NCBI GenBank assembly: GCA_945898205.1 | Contig: CAMDHO010000001.1 | Span: 1 to 64,000, forward strand | Direction of reading: 5' to 3' | DNA: 64,000 bases | From: Chlamydia trachomatis | GTDB taxonomy: Bacteria; Chlamydiota; Chlamydiia; Chlamydiales; Rhabdochlamydiaceae | In this document: in pieces, positions 19,128 through 27,502 of the stretch | How positions within the stretch are numbered: position 1 is the stretch's first letter | How the letters are laid out: each line of letters begins with the position of its first letter | Notes under the pieces: generated by a model | Seen by the model: the letters and a program-made list of their open reading frames with translations, nothing else | Databases searched by the model: none | What the model was told of the DNA's origin: nothing | Made by a program: the position numbers and the translations under genes

Positions 19128-20499
19128 GTGAGCCTATTTCGTCATCCCGAGTCAGAGTCGGCTTTGTTGGAATTTAAAAGAGAAGTTCCCAAAAATGAAC
19201 AAATCGTCAAAACAATCATCGGTTTTTGCAATCAAAAAGGAGGAAGGCTTATTCTCGGCGTCGAGGATGATCGGACTATAGTAGGGATTCCTGAAGAGGA
19301 AATGAATAGGCTTCTTGAATTCATTAGACCAGTCTATTTATGAGGCTTGTTATCCCCCCATTATTCCTTTAGTATCTACTCAAGTATTTGGAGATAAGGC
19401 TGTATTAATTATTGCTGTTTCATCGGGAATGAGTAAGCCTTATTTTAGAAAGTCTGAAGGTGTAGAAAAAGGAACTTATATTCGAGTCGGACGCAGTACA
19501 GTACATGCTACTCCATCCATGATTGAAGAGCTAAAATGGCAATCGCATAGAATAGATTTCGAGAAACTCCCAGTTTATAATGCCCCTCTTAATGCACTAG
19601 ACAATCAATTAATCCAAAATTTTCTCGATAATAGAAAGAATCAAGCTTCTGCAAAGATAACGCAAGACGTTTTGCATTCCTATTCTTTGATTGTTAATGA
19701 GCATTCAGAAACTTTTCCTAGTTATGCAGGAATCTTAAATTTTGGTAAATCCCCCCAGCAGTTCCTTTCTGAAGCAATGATCATTGTAATTCATTTTCGA
19801 GGAATAGAAGGCAGGGATGCCATTGCTTCAATAGATTGTGAGGGAACTCTTTTAAATCAATTTCAACAAGCTCATCATTTTATCCTCAGTCGTCTTTCAA
19901 AGTCCTTTTCAATTACAGGAATTGTCCGAGATGAGAAATTGGAAATACCAGAAGTGGCATTTATAGAGGCTTTGATAAATTTGTTAATTCATCGAAATTA
20001 CCATATTTCGGCTCCTTCTAAAATTTCTATATATGACGATCGCTTGGAATTGTTTAGTCCTGGGAATTTTTCAGGTCCTATTGAACAAGATCAATTATTA
20101 AAAGGACTGACCTATTTACGCAACCCGCTTATCTGCAAGATTTTTCGAGAAATGGGGCTTGTAGAAAAAATGGGAACTGGATTCATCAATATCTTTAAAA
20201 GCTATGAAGCCTGGGGACTTGAAAAGCCTCAAATTATTGAAGGGGCAAATTTTATAAAGTGTATCTTGCCAAGAGGGGCTTCTCGAATATCCCTAGTCAA
20301 AAATCAAACAGAAGAGGATATTTTAGCCTTATTCTATTCTCAGAATGAAATCACGGCTCAAGATGTGGTTAATAAATTTTCTATTTCTCGTGCTACGGCT
20401 CAAAGATGGCTTAATGTTCTTATTAAAAAACAATGCATTGAACGAGTGGGGAAAACTCGTAATTTGAGGTGCCGTAGAATAGAAAAGGTATTATTTTGA
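19128..20499 (+). pseudogene. AlbA_2/ATPase-type transcriptional-regulator-like protein, frameshifted
   Basis: Two reading frames make one protein. The first (GTG 19128 to 19343) encodes the N-terminus of the Schlafen AlbA_2 domain (ESALLEFKREVPKNEQIVKTIIGFCNQKGGRLILGV). The second continues the same domain after a one-base shift and ends with the RecG-like HATPase_c_4 region (NLLIHRNYHIS, RLELFSPGNF) and a C-terminal winged helix (TAQDVVNKFSISRATAQRWLNVL). Removing one T at 19320-19321 gives an unbroken 456-aa protein. A similar intact gene follows at 20572. It is either a recent pseudogene or a sequence error. Confidence 0.75.
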
Positions 20500-20571
20500 C
20501 CTGTAAATTGCTTGCTTGTTTTAATTCTTCATTTACAGTATTTTCTTTTAAAAACCTGTATTAAGGATCTT

Positions 20572-21726
20572 ATGGATTATAGCGAATTAAAAAATATAGT
20601 TTCTAGAGGCGAGGATAGTCGCCATCAGTTTAAAGAAGATATTCGAAATATCGACTCATTAGCTGCTGAAATTGTAGCCTTTTCTAATTCGCTTGGAGGG
20701 TGCATTTTTATAGGGGTTTCGAACCAAGGAAATCTTATAGGTCTTTCAAACCCAGATGTTGATAGAATCAATCAGTTGATTAGCAATGCTGCGATCCAGC
20801 ATGTGCGCAGTCCTGTTAGCGTTCAAACAGAAAATATAGTTATCCCATCGGATCGAGTTATTATTGTGCTTACTATTTGTGAAGGGATTGACAAACCTTA
20901 TTTTGATCATCAGGGTATAATTTGGTTAAAAAATGGGGCCGATAAACGCCGCATTCATTCTAAAGAGGAATTACGTCGCTTATTTCAAGAAGTTGATTTA
21001 CTTCACGCAGATGAAATACCAACCCGAGCAGGAATAGAAGCGTTTAATCATCTTGTATTTTCTGCATTCCTTCAAAAAACCTATCAAGAGAGTTTCCCTG
21101 AATCCTCAGAAGAACGAATGATCCTTTTGGGAAATATGAATTTGGCAAAAGGCAATCAGTTGAACTTAGCTGGTCTTCTTCTTTTTGGTAATAAACCTCA
21201 AGTATATAAGCCGGAACACAGCATAAAAGCTGTTACATTTGCGGGAACAAAAATTACAGACAGCTATTTAGATAGTGAGGATTTTCTGGGAACTTTGTCT
21301 CAGATGTTTCAAGGAGCTTTAGCGTTCATCATGAGAAATCTTCGAAAAATTCAAAAACAAAAAGGAGTGAATACGATTGGAGAACCGGAAATTCCCTCCA
21401 TTGTATTTGAAGAGCTATTGGTTAATGCTCTCATTCATCGCGATTATTTAATAGCTTCGCCTATTAGGATTTTTGTTTTCGAAGATCGTATTGAGATCAT
21501 CAACCCTGGACACCTTCCCAATCACCTTACTGTAGCAAAGATCATTGCTGGTAATTCGGTACAACGCAATCCTATCTTAGCATCTTTTGTTGCTAAAGGG
21601 ATTCTTCCTTATCGCGGCCTTGGAACGGGAGTTCGTAGAGCGTTGCAAGATTGGCCTCATATTCAATTGACGGACTCTCGTGAAGATTCTATTTTTACTT
21701 CTATCGTTTTTAAGCAAAGAGATTAA
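20572..21726 (+). CDS. AlbA_2-domain protein with RecG-like ATPase C-terminal domain
   Basis: 384 residues from the ATG at 20572. Upstream in-frame codons were not used because the AlbA_2 domain begins here (MDYSELKNIVSRGEDSRHQFKED). The N-terminal domain continues as IVAFSNSLGGCIFIGVSNQG. The C-terminal HATPase_c_4-like part has the hallmark ALIHRDYLIASPIRIFVFEDRIEIINPGHLP. Such proteins are annotated as ATP-dependent helicase-like regulators and are common in accessory regions, with unclear function. Unlike its neighbour at 19128 it lacks the added winged helix. The pair is probably a diverged tandem duplication. Confidence 0.75.
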   Translation: MDYSELKNIVSRGEDSRHQFKEDIRNIDSLAAEIVAFSNSLGGCIFIGVSNQGNLIGLSNPDVDRINQLISNAAIQHVRSPVSVQTENIVIPSDRVIIVLTICEGIDKPYFDHQGIIWLKNGADKRRIHSKEELRRLFQEVDLLHADEIPTRAGIEAFNHLVFSAFLQKTYQESFPESSEERMILLGNMNLAKGNQLNLAGLLLFGNKPQVYKPEHSIKAVTFAGTKITDSYLDSEDFLGTLSQMFQGALAFIMRNLRKIQKQKGVNTIGEPEIPSIVFEELLVNALIHRDYLIASPIRIFVFEDRIEIINPGHLPNHLTVAKIIAGNSVQRNPILASFVAKGILPYRGLGTGVRRALQDWPHIQLTDSREDSIFTSIVFKQRD

Positions 21727-21743
21727 AACGTCTGAAAAATTTT

Positions 21744-23270
21744 CTAAATTTTTGTTAGCAAATGGTCACCTACTCTTAGAGCGTTAGCAATAATTGTTAA
21801 GCTAGGATTTACCGAGGAGCTGGAAACGAAAAAGCTTCCATCCACAACATAGAGATTGTCAAGGTCATGAGCTTTGCAGTTTTTATCTAATGCTGAAGTT
21901 TTGGGGTTATTCCCAAAGCGAATTGTTCCATTTTGATGAGCTGTACCCGCTAACGGGACGGTTTGACTCAAGTAAAAATTGTGATATCCAGCTTTACGGA
22001 GCATTTCTTTTAGTTTTTTAATTAAATGATGATGCGAGTCTCTGTTATTTGGTGTGTAAAGCAGCTGTATATTCCCATCTGGTGCTAAAAGAACGCGATT
22101 TGCAGGATCTGGTAAATCTTCTGTTGTTAGCCAAAAATCTAGAGAATGTTTAGCTATGTTATCGAGAATCAAACGGGGTGCAAAGGCTGGAGCATCTGAC
22201 TTCAACATATATCCATCAGATTTTCCAAGCATTTGAATATGACCTAATGGAAATTTCCAATCATCTGAACCAAAATAAAAGTCATTGATGGCTAATGTTT
22301 TTTGAAAGGGAGACGAGTTAGATTCGGTAGATACAGCAAGAAGAGCAGAATTGTTATGGCACATATAAAAACGTCCTACTACATCAGAGCTATTAGCAAG
22401 TCCCTTTGGATGATGTTGACTCGCAGATCGAAGGAGAAGAGCTGCTGAATTAATGGCTCCGCAAGAGACTACCACTGTCTTTCCTTGGTAAGATTCTATT
22501 TTGCCATTTTTTTTAACAATTACTTTAGATATTTCGCGTCCAGAAGGAGATGTTTCTAATCTTTCTACATAGCAATGTGTAAGTAAGGTGACATTGGGGT
22601 GTTTTTTTAAAGTGGGATCTACACAGACTACTTGTGCATCGGCTTTTCCATTGACTAGGCAAGGAAATCCATCGCAACTATTGCATCGAACGCAAGGGCT
22701 GGATTCTCTTTTAGATTCATCTAGGATAAGTCCGACAGGAAGAGGAAAAGGGTGGTGTCCGAGTTTTTTTAAACGATCAAAAAGAGTTTGAATGCCTGGA
22801 TCGTGTTTTAAAGGAGGATATGGATAGGGATCGTCATCTTTAGGTTCAGTAGGGTCGCTGCCTCGGAGTCCATGAACATGGTAAAGTTTTTCGGCTTTTA
22901 TGTAGTAAGGAGCCATGTCCGAATAGGAAATAGGCCATGCAGGGGAAGTCCCATCTTTGTGATGAACTTCTCCAAAGTCTTGTTCTCTCATTCTGAGTAA
23001 AGCCGCCCCATAGACTTTTGTATTGCCGCCTACATAATAATGAATTCCTGGGTGAAAAGGATTGCCTTCATCGTCAATCCAAGGCTCTTTTGCAGTATAG
23101 CGCCCTTCTAAAAAAACAGCTTTAGAGCTCCAATTTTCTTTTTCTCTAGGTAAATACCCCCCTCGTTCTAAAAGAAGGATTTTCTTTCCTGAAGAAGCTA
23201 GATGATGAGCTAGGGTTCCCCCTCCTGCTCCAGTTCCTATAATGATGACATCATATTCTGTAGAGTCCAT
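21744..23270 (-). CDS. GMC-family FAD-dependent oxidoreductase
   Basis: 508 residues from ATG 23270, chosen because GGAGGG lies 5 bp upstream inside the end of the preceding gene. FAD-binding GTGAGGGTLAHHLAS (Gly12, 14 and 17) and LLLERGGYLP at the N-terminus, GNTKVYGAALLRMRE, and the GMC C-terminal VVDGSFFVSSSSVNPSLTIIANALR. A cysteine-rich stretch (CVRCNSCDGFPC) matches a known bacterial GMC subgroup. It probably oxidises a sugar or alcohol. It is coupled to the upstream SDR gene. Confidence 0.85.
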   Translation of the reverse strand: MDSTEYDVIIIGTGAGGGTLAHHLASSGKKILLLERGGYLPREKENWSSKAVFLEGRYTAKEPWIDDEGNPFHPGIHYYVGGNTKVYGAALLRMREQDFGEVHHKDGTSPAWPISYSDMAPYYIKAEKLYHVHGLRGSDPTEPKDDDPYPYPPLKHDPGIQTLFDRLKKLGHHPFPLPVGLILDESKRESSPCVRCNSCDGFPCLVNGKADAQVVCVDPTLKKHPNVTLLTHCYVERLETSPSGREISKVIVKKNGKIESYQGKTVVVSCGAINSAALLLRSASQHHPKGLANSSDVVGRFYMCHNNSALLAVSTESNSSPFQKTLAINDFYFGSDDWKFPLGHIQMLGKSDGYMLKSDAPAFAPRLILDNIAKHSLDFWLTTEDLPDPANRVLLAPDGNIQLLYTPNNRDSHHHLIKKLKEMLRKAGYHNFYLSQTVPLAGTAHQNGTIRFGNNPKTSALDKNCKAHDLDNLYVVDGSFFVSSSSVNPSLTIIANALRVGDHLLTKI

Positions 23271-23271
23271 A

Positions 23272-24129
23272 TTACCCTCCAGTTGCAAATCCAGGAAAGA
23301 GGGTCATTCCTCCATCCACGAAGATAGTAGTTCCTGTAATATAATCTGCGTGATCAGAAGCTAGCCAGGCTGCACATTTGCCAATATCTGAAGGGTCGCC
23401 TATTCTTTTGTATGGGATTAATTTTAATAAGTTATCGACTGCAGCTTGTGTATCCCAAGCGCTTTCATTGATGTGAGTTTTTATAGCGCCAGGGGCAATG
23501 CTGTTGACTCGAATTCTATAAGGGGCGACTTCTTGTGCTATACTCATCATCATCATGTTGATGCCCCCTTTAGAAGCGGCATAATTCACATGCCCAGCCC
23601 AAGGGATAACTTGATGAACAGAGCTCATACAAATAATTTTTCCTGCAGAACAAGAGGTCCCTGGAATAACACCTCTTCTTTTAAATTCTTTAACAGCTTC
23701 TCTACAGCATAAAAATTGTCCTGTAAGATTAGTTCCGATTACTTGATTCCATTGATCAAGAGTCATTTCTTCTAGAGGAGAATCTCTTTGAATTCCTGCA
23801 TTGCTGACTAAAATATCTAGGGTTCCAAAAAGTTTACAACTTTTTTCAAAAAGAGCAAGTACATCGCTTTCGTTGGATACATTCGCTTGAATTGCATAGC
23901 TTTTTCTTCCAAAGGCTCGAATTTTTTGACACACAGCCTCCGCTTCGGCTGCAGCTTTTTCTGAATGATAATTCACTATGACATCAGCGCCGGCTTCTCC
24001 TAAGGAAAGAGCTACAGCTTCTCCGATGCCGGAGCTGGATCCTGTAACAAGAGCTTTTTGACCGTGCAGTAAGGGAAGCATGGGAGCTGATGGGAGAATA
24101 ACATTAGGGTAGTTTTCTTGAGATGTCAT
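23272..24129 (-). CDS. Short-chain dehydrogenase/reductase (glucose-1-dehydrogenase-like)
   Basis: 285 residues. NAD(P)-binding TGSSSGIG (29-36), the NAG motif (LVSNAGIQRDSPLEEM), and the catalytic serine with YAASKGG (Tyr and Lys). The C-terminus (DYITGTTIFVDGGMTLFPGF) is typical of glucose-1-dehydrogenase-like SDRs, which have an N-terminal extension like the one seen here. ATG 24129 is preferred over the TTG at 24135, because AAGGAG then lies 9 bp upstream. The end of the gene carries the ribosome site for the GMC oxidoreductase, suggesting two steps of one oxidation pathway. Confidence 0.88.
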   Translation of the reverse strand: MTSQENYPNVILPSAPMLPLLHGQKALVTGSSSGIGEAVALSLGEAGADVIVNYHSEKAAAEAEAVCQKIRAFGRKSYAIQANVSNESDVLALFEKSCKLFGTLDILVSNAGIQRDSPLEEMTLDQWNQVIGTNLTGQFLCCREAVKEFKRRGVIPGTSCSAGKIICMSSVHQVIPWAGHVNYAASKGGINMMMMSIAQEVAPYRIRVNSIAPGAIKTHINESAWDTQAAVDNLLKLIPYKRIGDPSDIGKCAAWLASDHADYITGTTIFVDGGMTLFPGFATGG

Positions 24130-24162
24130 GATCAATAACTCCTTAAAAAAGGTGAAAAATAA

Positions 24163-24193
24163 AGAGAGCCTCCCTTTTTAGGGGGGGCTCTCT
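24163..24193 (-). terminator. Intrinsic terminator after the desaturase gene
   Basis: Arms AGAGAGCCTCCC (24163-24174) and GGGGGGGCTCTCT (24181-24193) form a GC-rich hairpin with one imperfect position. On the minus strand it is followed by TTTATTTTT. It sits between the desaturase and SDR genes, both minus strand, so it ends the desaturase transcript. Confidence 0.8.
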
Positions 24194-24247
24194 TACTAGC
24201 AATTATTGATTTGTATATAATTTCTCTTTTTTTTTTTAAAGAAAAAT

Positions 24248-25408
24248 CTACTTTTGAATTAAAGAAGGTTTTAGATTTAGAATGTTTTTAGATAGCTTTT
24301 TCCAGCTTTTCCAATCTTCTTTAATGCTACGATGTAGAGATTTTATCTCGTATTTCATTTTATTAATAAGATCAGGATCTTGAGTTAGGTCTTTAATTTT
24401 CTGTTTTTTTACATCTCTGTATTGTACTGAGAGTTCTTGAAAACGAGAAACCTTATCTAAAATTTCTGTTGATATTTTTTCAACAGAAGCTTCTAAATGA
24501 GCTTTATTCTCAACCCAAAAATCTTTAAGCTTATTTGAAATTTCTTCTTTCCCTTCTAAAATCATTTTTTCTCTAATTTGAACAGGGCTGGTTCTTTTTA
24601 AATTAGAAGCAAGTCCTAATTTATAAAGAGTCCAAATCATCCATTTTGTAGGATCAAAGTGGTACCATTTAATTCCATTTCGGTAATCACCGGCAAAAGT
24701 GTGATGATAGTTGTGATAGCCTTCCCCAAAAGTCACTAGACAAACTGTGTAGTTATCCATTGCAGAGTGTTCTTTGCTAAAAGATTGGTTTCCCCATGTG
24801 TGAGCTAGAGAGTTAATAAACCAAGTAAAGTGGTGTAAAAAGAAAAGGCGAACAAGCCAGGAAATTACAAAAGCGCCAAAATAGTCATTCAGGACATACC
24901 CGATAGCTAAAGTAACGATTAAATTAGAAACTAGCATGCATAGTGCAAAGTGTTTGTGCTGAAACATAACAAGTGGATTTCTGTAGAGGTCAGCTACAAC
25001 TTTCTTTTCAATAGGTTTGGTTTTGTGAAATAACCACAAGATGTGAGCGAACCAAAAACCTTTATTAATAGAATAGGGATCTTCATCAGTATCTACAAAA
25101 GCATGATGGCGGCGATGGTCATAGGACCATTTTAAAGCGCTTCCTTGAGTTGCTAAACTTGCAAAAAATAACAGGAATACTTCGACCCATCTGTTAGTTT
25201 TGTAAGTAGAGTGAGAATATAAACGGTGGTAGCCTGCTGTTACGCACATTCCTGCCCCATATAAGAGAACAAAAGATGTAACCCACATCTGCCAAGAAAC
25301 GCTATAATGCATAAGATAAAATGGTAATCCCGCTATTAAAAGGAGATGGTAGCCAAAGATAAATAGGGTTACGACCCAATCTCTACGGCCTATACTGCTT
25401 TTTTCCAT
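24248..25408 (-). CDS. Acyl-CoA/acyl-lipid delta-9-type desaturase
   Basis: 386 residues. A membrane di-iron desaturase: histidine boxes HRLYSH (61-66), HRRHH (98-102) and HNYHH (in GEGYHNYHH), with WGNQSFSKEHSAMDNYTV before the third box. Four hydrophobic helices sit at the expected places. Inserts a double bond into saturated acyl chains, adjusting membrane fluidity. The C-terminal ~110 residues are a charged helical extension (coiled-coil-like) beyond the core fold. The single-gene transcript is closed by the hairpin at 24163. Confidence 0.9.
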   Translation of the reverse strand: MEKSSIGRRDWVVTLFIFGYHLLLIAGLPFYLMHYSVSWQMWVTSFVLLYGAGMCVTAGYHRLYSHSTYKTNRWVEVFLLFFASLATQGSALKWSYDHRRHHAFVDTDEDPYSINKGFWFAHILWLFHKTKPIEKKVVADLYRNPLVMFQHKHFALCMLVSNLIVTLAIGYVLNDYFGAFVISWLVRLFFLHHFTWFINSLAHTWGNQSFSKEHSAMDNYTVCLVTFGEGYHNYHHTFAGDYRNGIKWYHFDPTKWMIWTLYKLGLASNLKRTSPVQIREKMILEGKEEISNKLKDFWVENKAHLEASVEKISTEILDKVSRFQELSVQYRDVKKQKIKDLTQDPDLINKMKYEIKSLHRSIKEDWKSWKKLSKNILNLKPSLIQK

Positions 25409-25713
25409 ATCAAACCTACCTAAAGTTTAAAAGATGATTTTGTACTCAGTCTACAAGAAGTCAGGGAAAAAAGCCAAACAAACTAAATTTTTATCGTATT
25501 TTATTTAAGCGTGCAATTTTAGTTTTTAATGTTTAGTGTATTTGAAATGTTTAATTATCTTGTTTGTTTATTTTTTATTTAATTTGTTTGTTGTTGTTTT
25601 TTTATTTTTAATTTTAATTAAAGTTTTTTTGAGGGTGGCACGATTAAGAGAAGATGATTGTGTAGAACTCCTAGTGTTCTAGGAGTGAGTATAGGCCTCT
25701 TCTAAGGCAGGAT
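25409..25713. other. AT-rich gap with a short perfect hairpin
   Basis: No coding frame. At 25667-25686 an 8-bp perfect inverted repeat (ACTCCTAG / CTAGGAGT, loop TGTT) lies just downstream of the minus-strand repeat-protein gene. It could act as its terminator, although no T-run follows. The rest is T-rich low-complexity sequence that probably includes the desaturase promoter. Confidence 0.4.
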
Positions 25714-27030
25714 TTACGCAAGAAATGTTATTCTTGTTTGAGTTTTTCTGAATATTTTTTCAATTTTTAAAAACACGTCAGCTAAAGAGTTTTGTATAAT
25801 TGTTAGTAGATGATAAGTGTGAGCTGCTACTTTGTAAATAATTTTATTTACGGCTTCAGCGGTAGGAGCAATTACATTTTTAAAAATAATTTGTATGCAC
25901 TGTGATAGTTTACTTGCTAGAATTTTTAACCCGGTATGTAGGGTGTTAGTTATGGGATATACTACGTAGTTCATAAGCTGTTTGGCTATAAAAATAATCC
26001 CATTAGACACTGGAGTAACTATTCTTTTAAATATCCAGAGGGCTGCTATTTCTATCTTTTGAAGCAGAGAGGCTGTAATTTGTGTTATTTTATTGAATGT
26101 GGCAAGAAATCCCTTATATATTGTTTGGAAAACAGGAGAAATAAGATGAGAAAAAATCCAATTAGCAATTTTTGTAACGGATGAAGCGATGTTTCTTATT
26201 GCTGCACTTATCAATGTAATGGCTTTTGTTATTATGCGGTGAGCGGCTTGTAAAAATGGTGAAATGATATGAGTGAAAGTCCAAGTAGCTAGTTTTGTCA
26301 CTGCGGAAGCAATAGTTCTCATTACTGCATTTATAAGTGTAATGGCTTTTGTTATTACGCGATGAGCGGCTTGTAAAAGAGGGGAGATGACATGAGAGAA
26401 AATCCAAGTAGCTAGTTTTGTCACTGCGGAAGCAATAGTTCTCATTACTGCACTTATCAGTGTAATGGCTTTTATTATTACGCGATGAGCGGCTTGTAAA
26501 ATTGGTGAAATGATATGAGTGAAAGTCCAAAGAGCTATTTTATTTATAAAAGAGACTAATTGATGGAGAGCTTTAGGAGTATTTTGAATAAGATATTTTG
26601 GAATAACATAGCTTACTGCGTAAATAGGAACTGCACCTGTAAGAAACATTTTTTCTCCGACAAATGATATTTTATCAGCGGTAGCAGTGAGTAGAGGACT
26701 TTTTATGAGTTCCCCAGCGGAGTGAAGATACCCTCCTAAAGTATAAAAGCTTAGTCCGTAAAGAATCGCTGAATAACAACTACCTAAGGAAATTAAAGCT
26801 CCGGATGCTATTTTCTGAGGGAGAGTCAAAGAGGCGTTTAGGGTAGTTATTTTATTGATATTTCCGATCGTTAGTTTATATGGGTTGTTAATATAAAGAT
26901 CATATGCGGCATTTCGAATTGTTTCAAATACACGAGTTGCTATGGGGTTTTTAGCTGAGTTCCAAGCAAGAGAGGCTGTTTCTAAATTAAATGGATTATA
27001 GAATAGATCTAAATTATTTAGTTTGTTCAA
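25714..27030 (-). CDS. Tandem-repeat amphipathic/hydrophobic helix protein
   Basis: 438 residues, function not recognised. After an N-terminal soluble part and a hydrophobic segment (IASGALISLGSCYSAILYGLSFYTLGGYL), the protein consists of repeats of about 41 aa. Each has the pattern W-[IT]-F-[ST]-H-[VI]-I-S-P-x-[LF]-Q-A-A-H-R, followed by KAITLI and IAS[AS]VTK. Three copies are near-identical and at least two more on each side are degenerate (WIFKRIVTPVSNGIIFIAKQL, IQIIFKNVIAPTAEAVNKI). Each unit looks like two long hydrophobic helices. This suggests a membrane-embedded or membrane-deforming rod, possibly an inclusion-membrane or secreted protein (inference). No signal peptide. Confidence 0.6.
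   Translation of the reverse strand: MNKLNNLDLFYNPFNLETASLAWNSAKNPIATRVFETIRNAAYDLYINNPYKLTIGNINKITTLNASLTLPQKIASGALISLGSCYSAILYGLSFYTLGGYLHSAGELIKSPLLTATADKISFVGEKMFLTGAVPIYAVSYVIPKYLIQNTPKALHQLVSFINKIALWTFTHIISPILQAAHRVIIKAITLISAVMRTIASAVTKLATWIFSHVISPLLQAAHRVITKAITLINAVMRTIASAVTKLATWTFTHIISPFLQAAHRIITKAITLISAAIRNIASSVTKIANWIFSHLISPVFQTIYKGFLATFNKITQITASLLQKIEIAALWIFKRIVTPVSNGIIFIAKQLMNYVVYPITNTLHTGLKILASKLSQCIQIIFKNVIAPTAEAVNKIIYKVAAHTYHLLTIIQNSLADVFLKIEKIFRKTQTRITFLA
26159..26527. repeat. Three 123-bp tandem repeats inside a coding gene
   Basis: Units at about 26159, 26282 and 26405, spacing exactly 123 bp (41 codons, frame kept). Units two and three share long identical stretches, for example the segment starting caagtagctagttttgtcac. 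The first is more diverged. Copy number could change by recombination without breaking the frame. Confidence 0.9.
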
Positions 27031-27135
27031 AATAGTTCCTTTATTTTCGAAGATAGCAAGTTTAATAGTTATTAACTAATAAGTCTATTTTTTTATGTGT
27101 TCTTTTGCGTTAGATCGTTTTTTTTAAATACAACT

Positions 27136-27330
27136 TTAAATTGTAAGAAAAGTGGGTCCTAATAATTTTCCCAGTTCAAAAGTTTGATTTTTGTATAGAT
27201 CAGGAATGTTTTCATCTGTTCTACAAAATACTCCTATGCTATGTGATAGGTGGCTAGCGCTGTGTAGAGAAGAAATGGAAGTTGTGGATAGAGAGAGTAA
27301 AAAGACTGAAAGGGATTTTGTAAAACGCAT
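27136..27330 (-). CDS. Possible small exported protein
   Basis: 64 residues with a good signal-peptide-like N-terminus (MRFTKSLSVFLLSLSTTSISSLHSAS) and a short mature part. AGGAA lies 7 bp upstream of the ATG. A competing plus-strand frame at 27191-27400 covers much of the same DNA. It has no export signal and a weaker start, so the minus frame is preferred, with low certainty. Confidence 0.3.
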   Translation of the reverse strand: MRFTKSLSVFLLSLSTTSISSLHSASHLSHSIGVFCRTDENIPDLYKNQTFELGKLLGPTFLTI

Positions 27331-27502
27331 AGAATTTCCTGTTTCTAAAAATCTTCAGACAGTTATAGCTAAGGTTTCTTCTATGCAAAGAAAAAGCTAA
27401 AAAATACGCTCTTTTGAAGAAACTGGGATGTATTTAGAATTTTTATATATTTTTATCAGGCTAAAAGAGCTAAAAAAAACGAAATGTGCTATGAGTTGAG
27501 AT

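Noticed and set aside
26159-26527. CRISPR-like array
   Set aside because: Units are 123 bp with no alternation of repeat and spacer, and they are translated in frame.
26162-26530. Minus-strand frame with serine/asparagine/tyrosine repeats
   Set aside because: It is the alternative reading of the 123-bp repeats within the repeat-protein gene. Composition (many S, N, Y, H) is typical of a frame shadow.
27191-27400. Plus-strand frame of 69 codons before gyrB_2
   Set aside because: No ribosome site or conserved features. The opposite frame has a signal peptide and a ribosome site, although that call is weak too.
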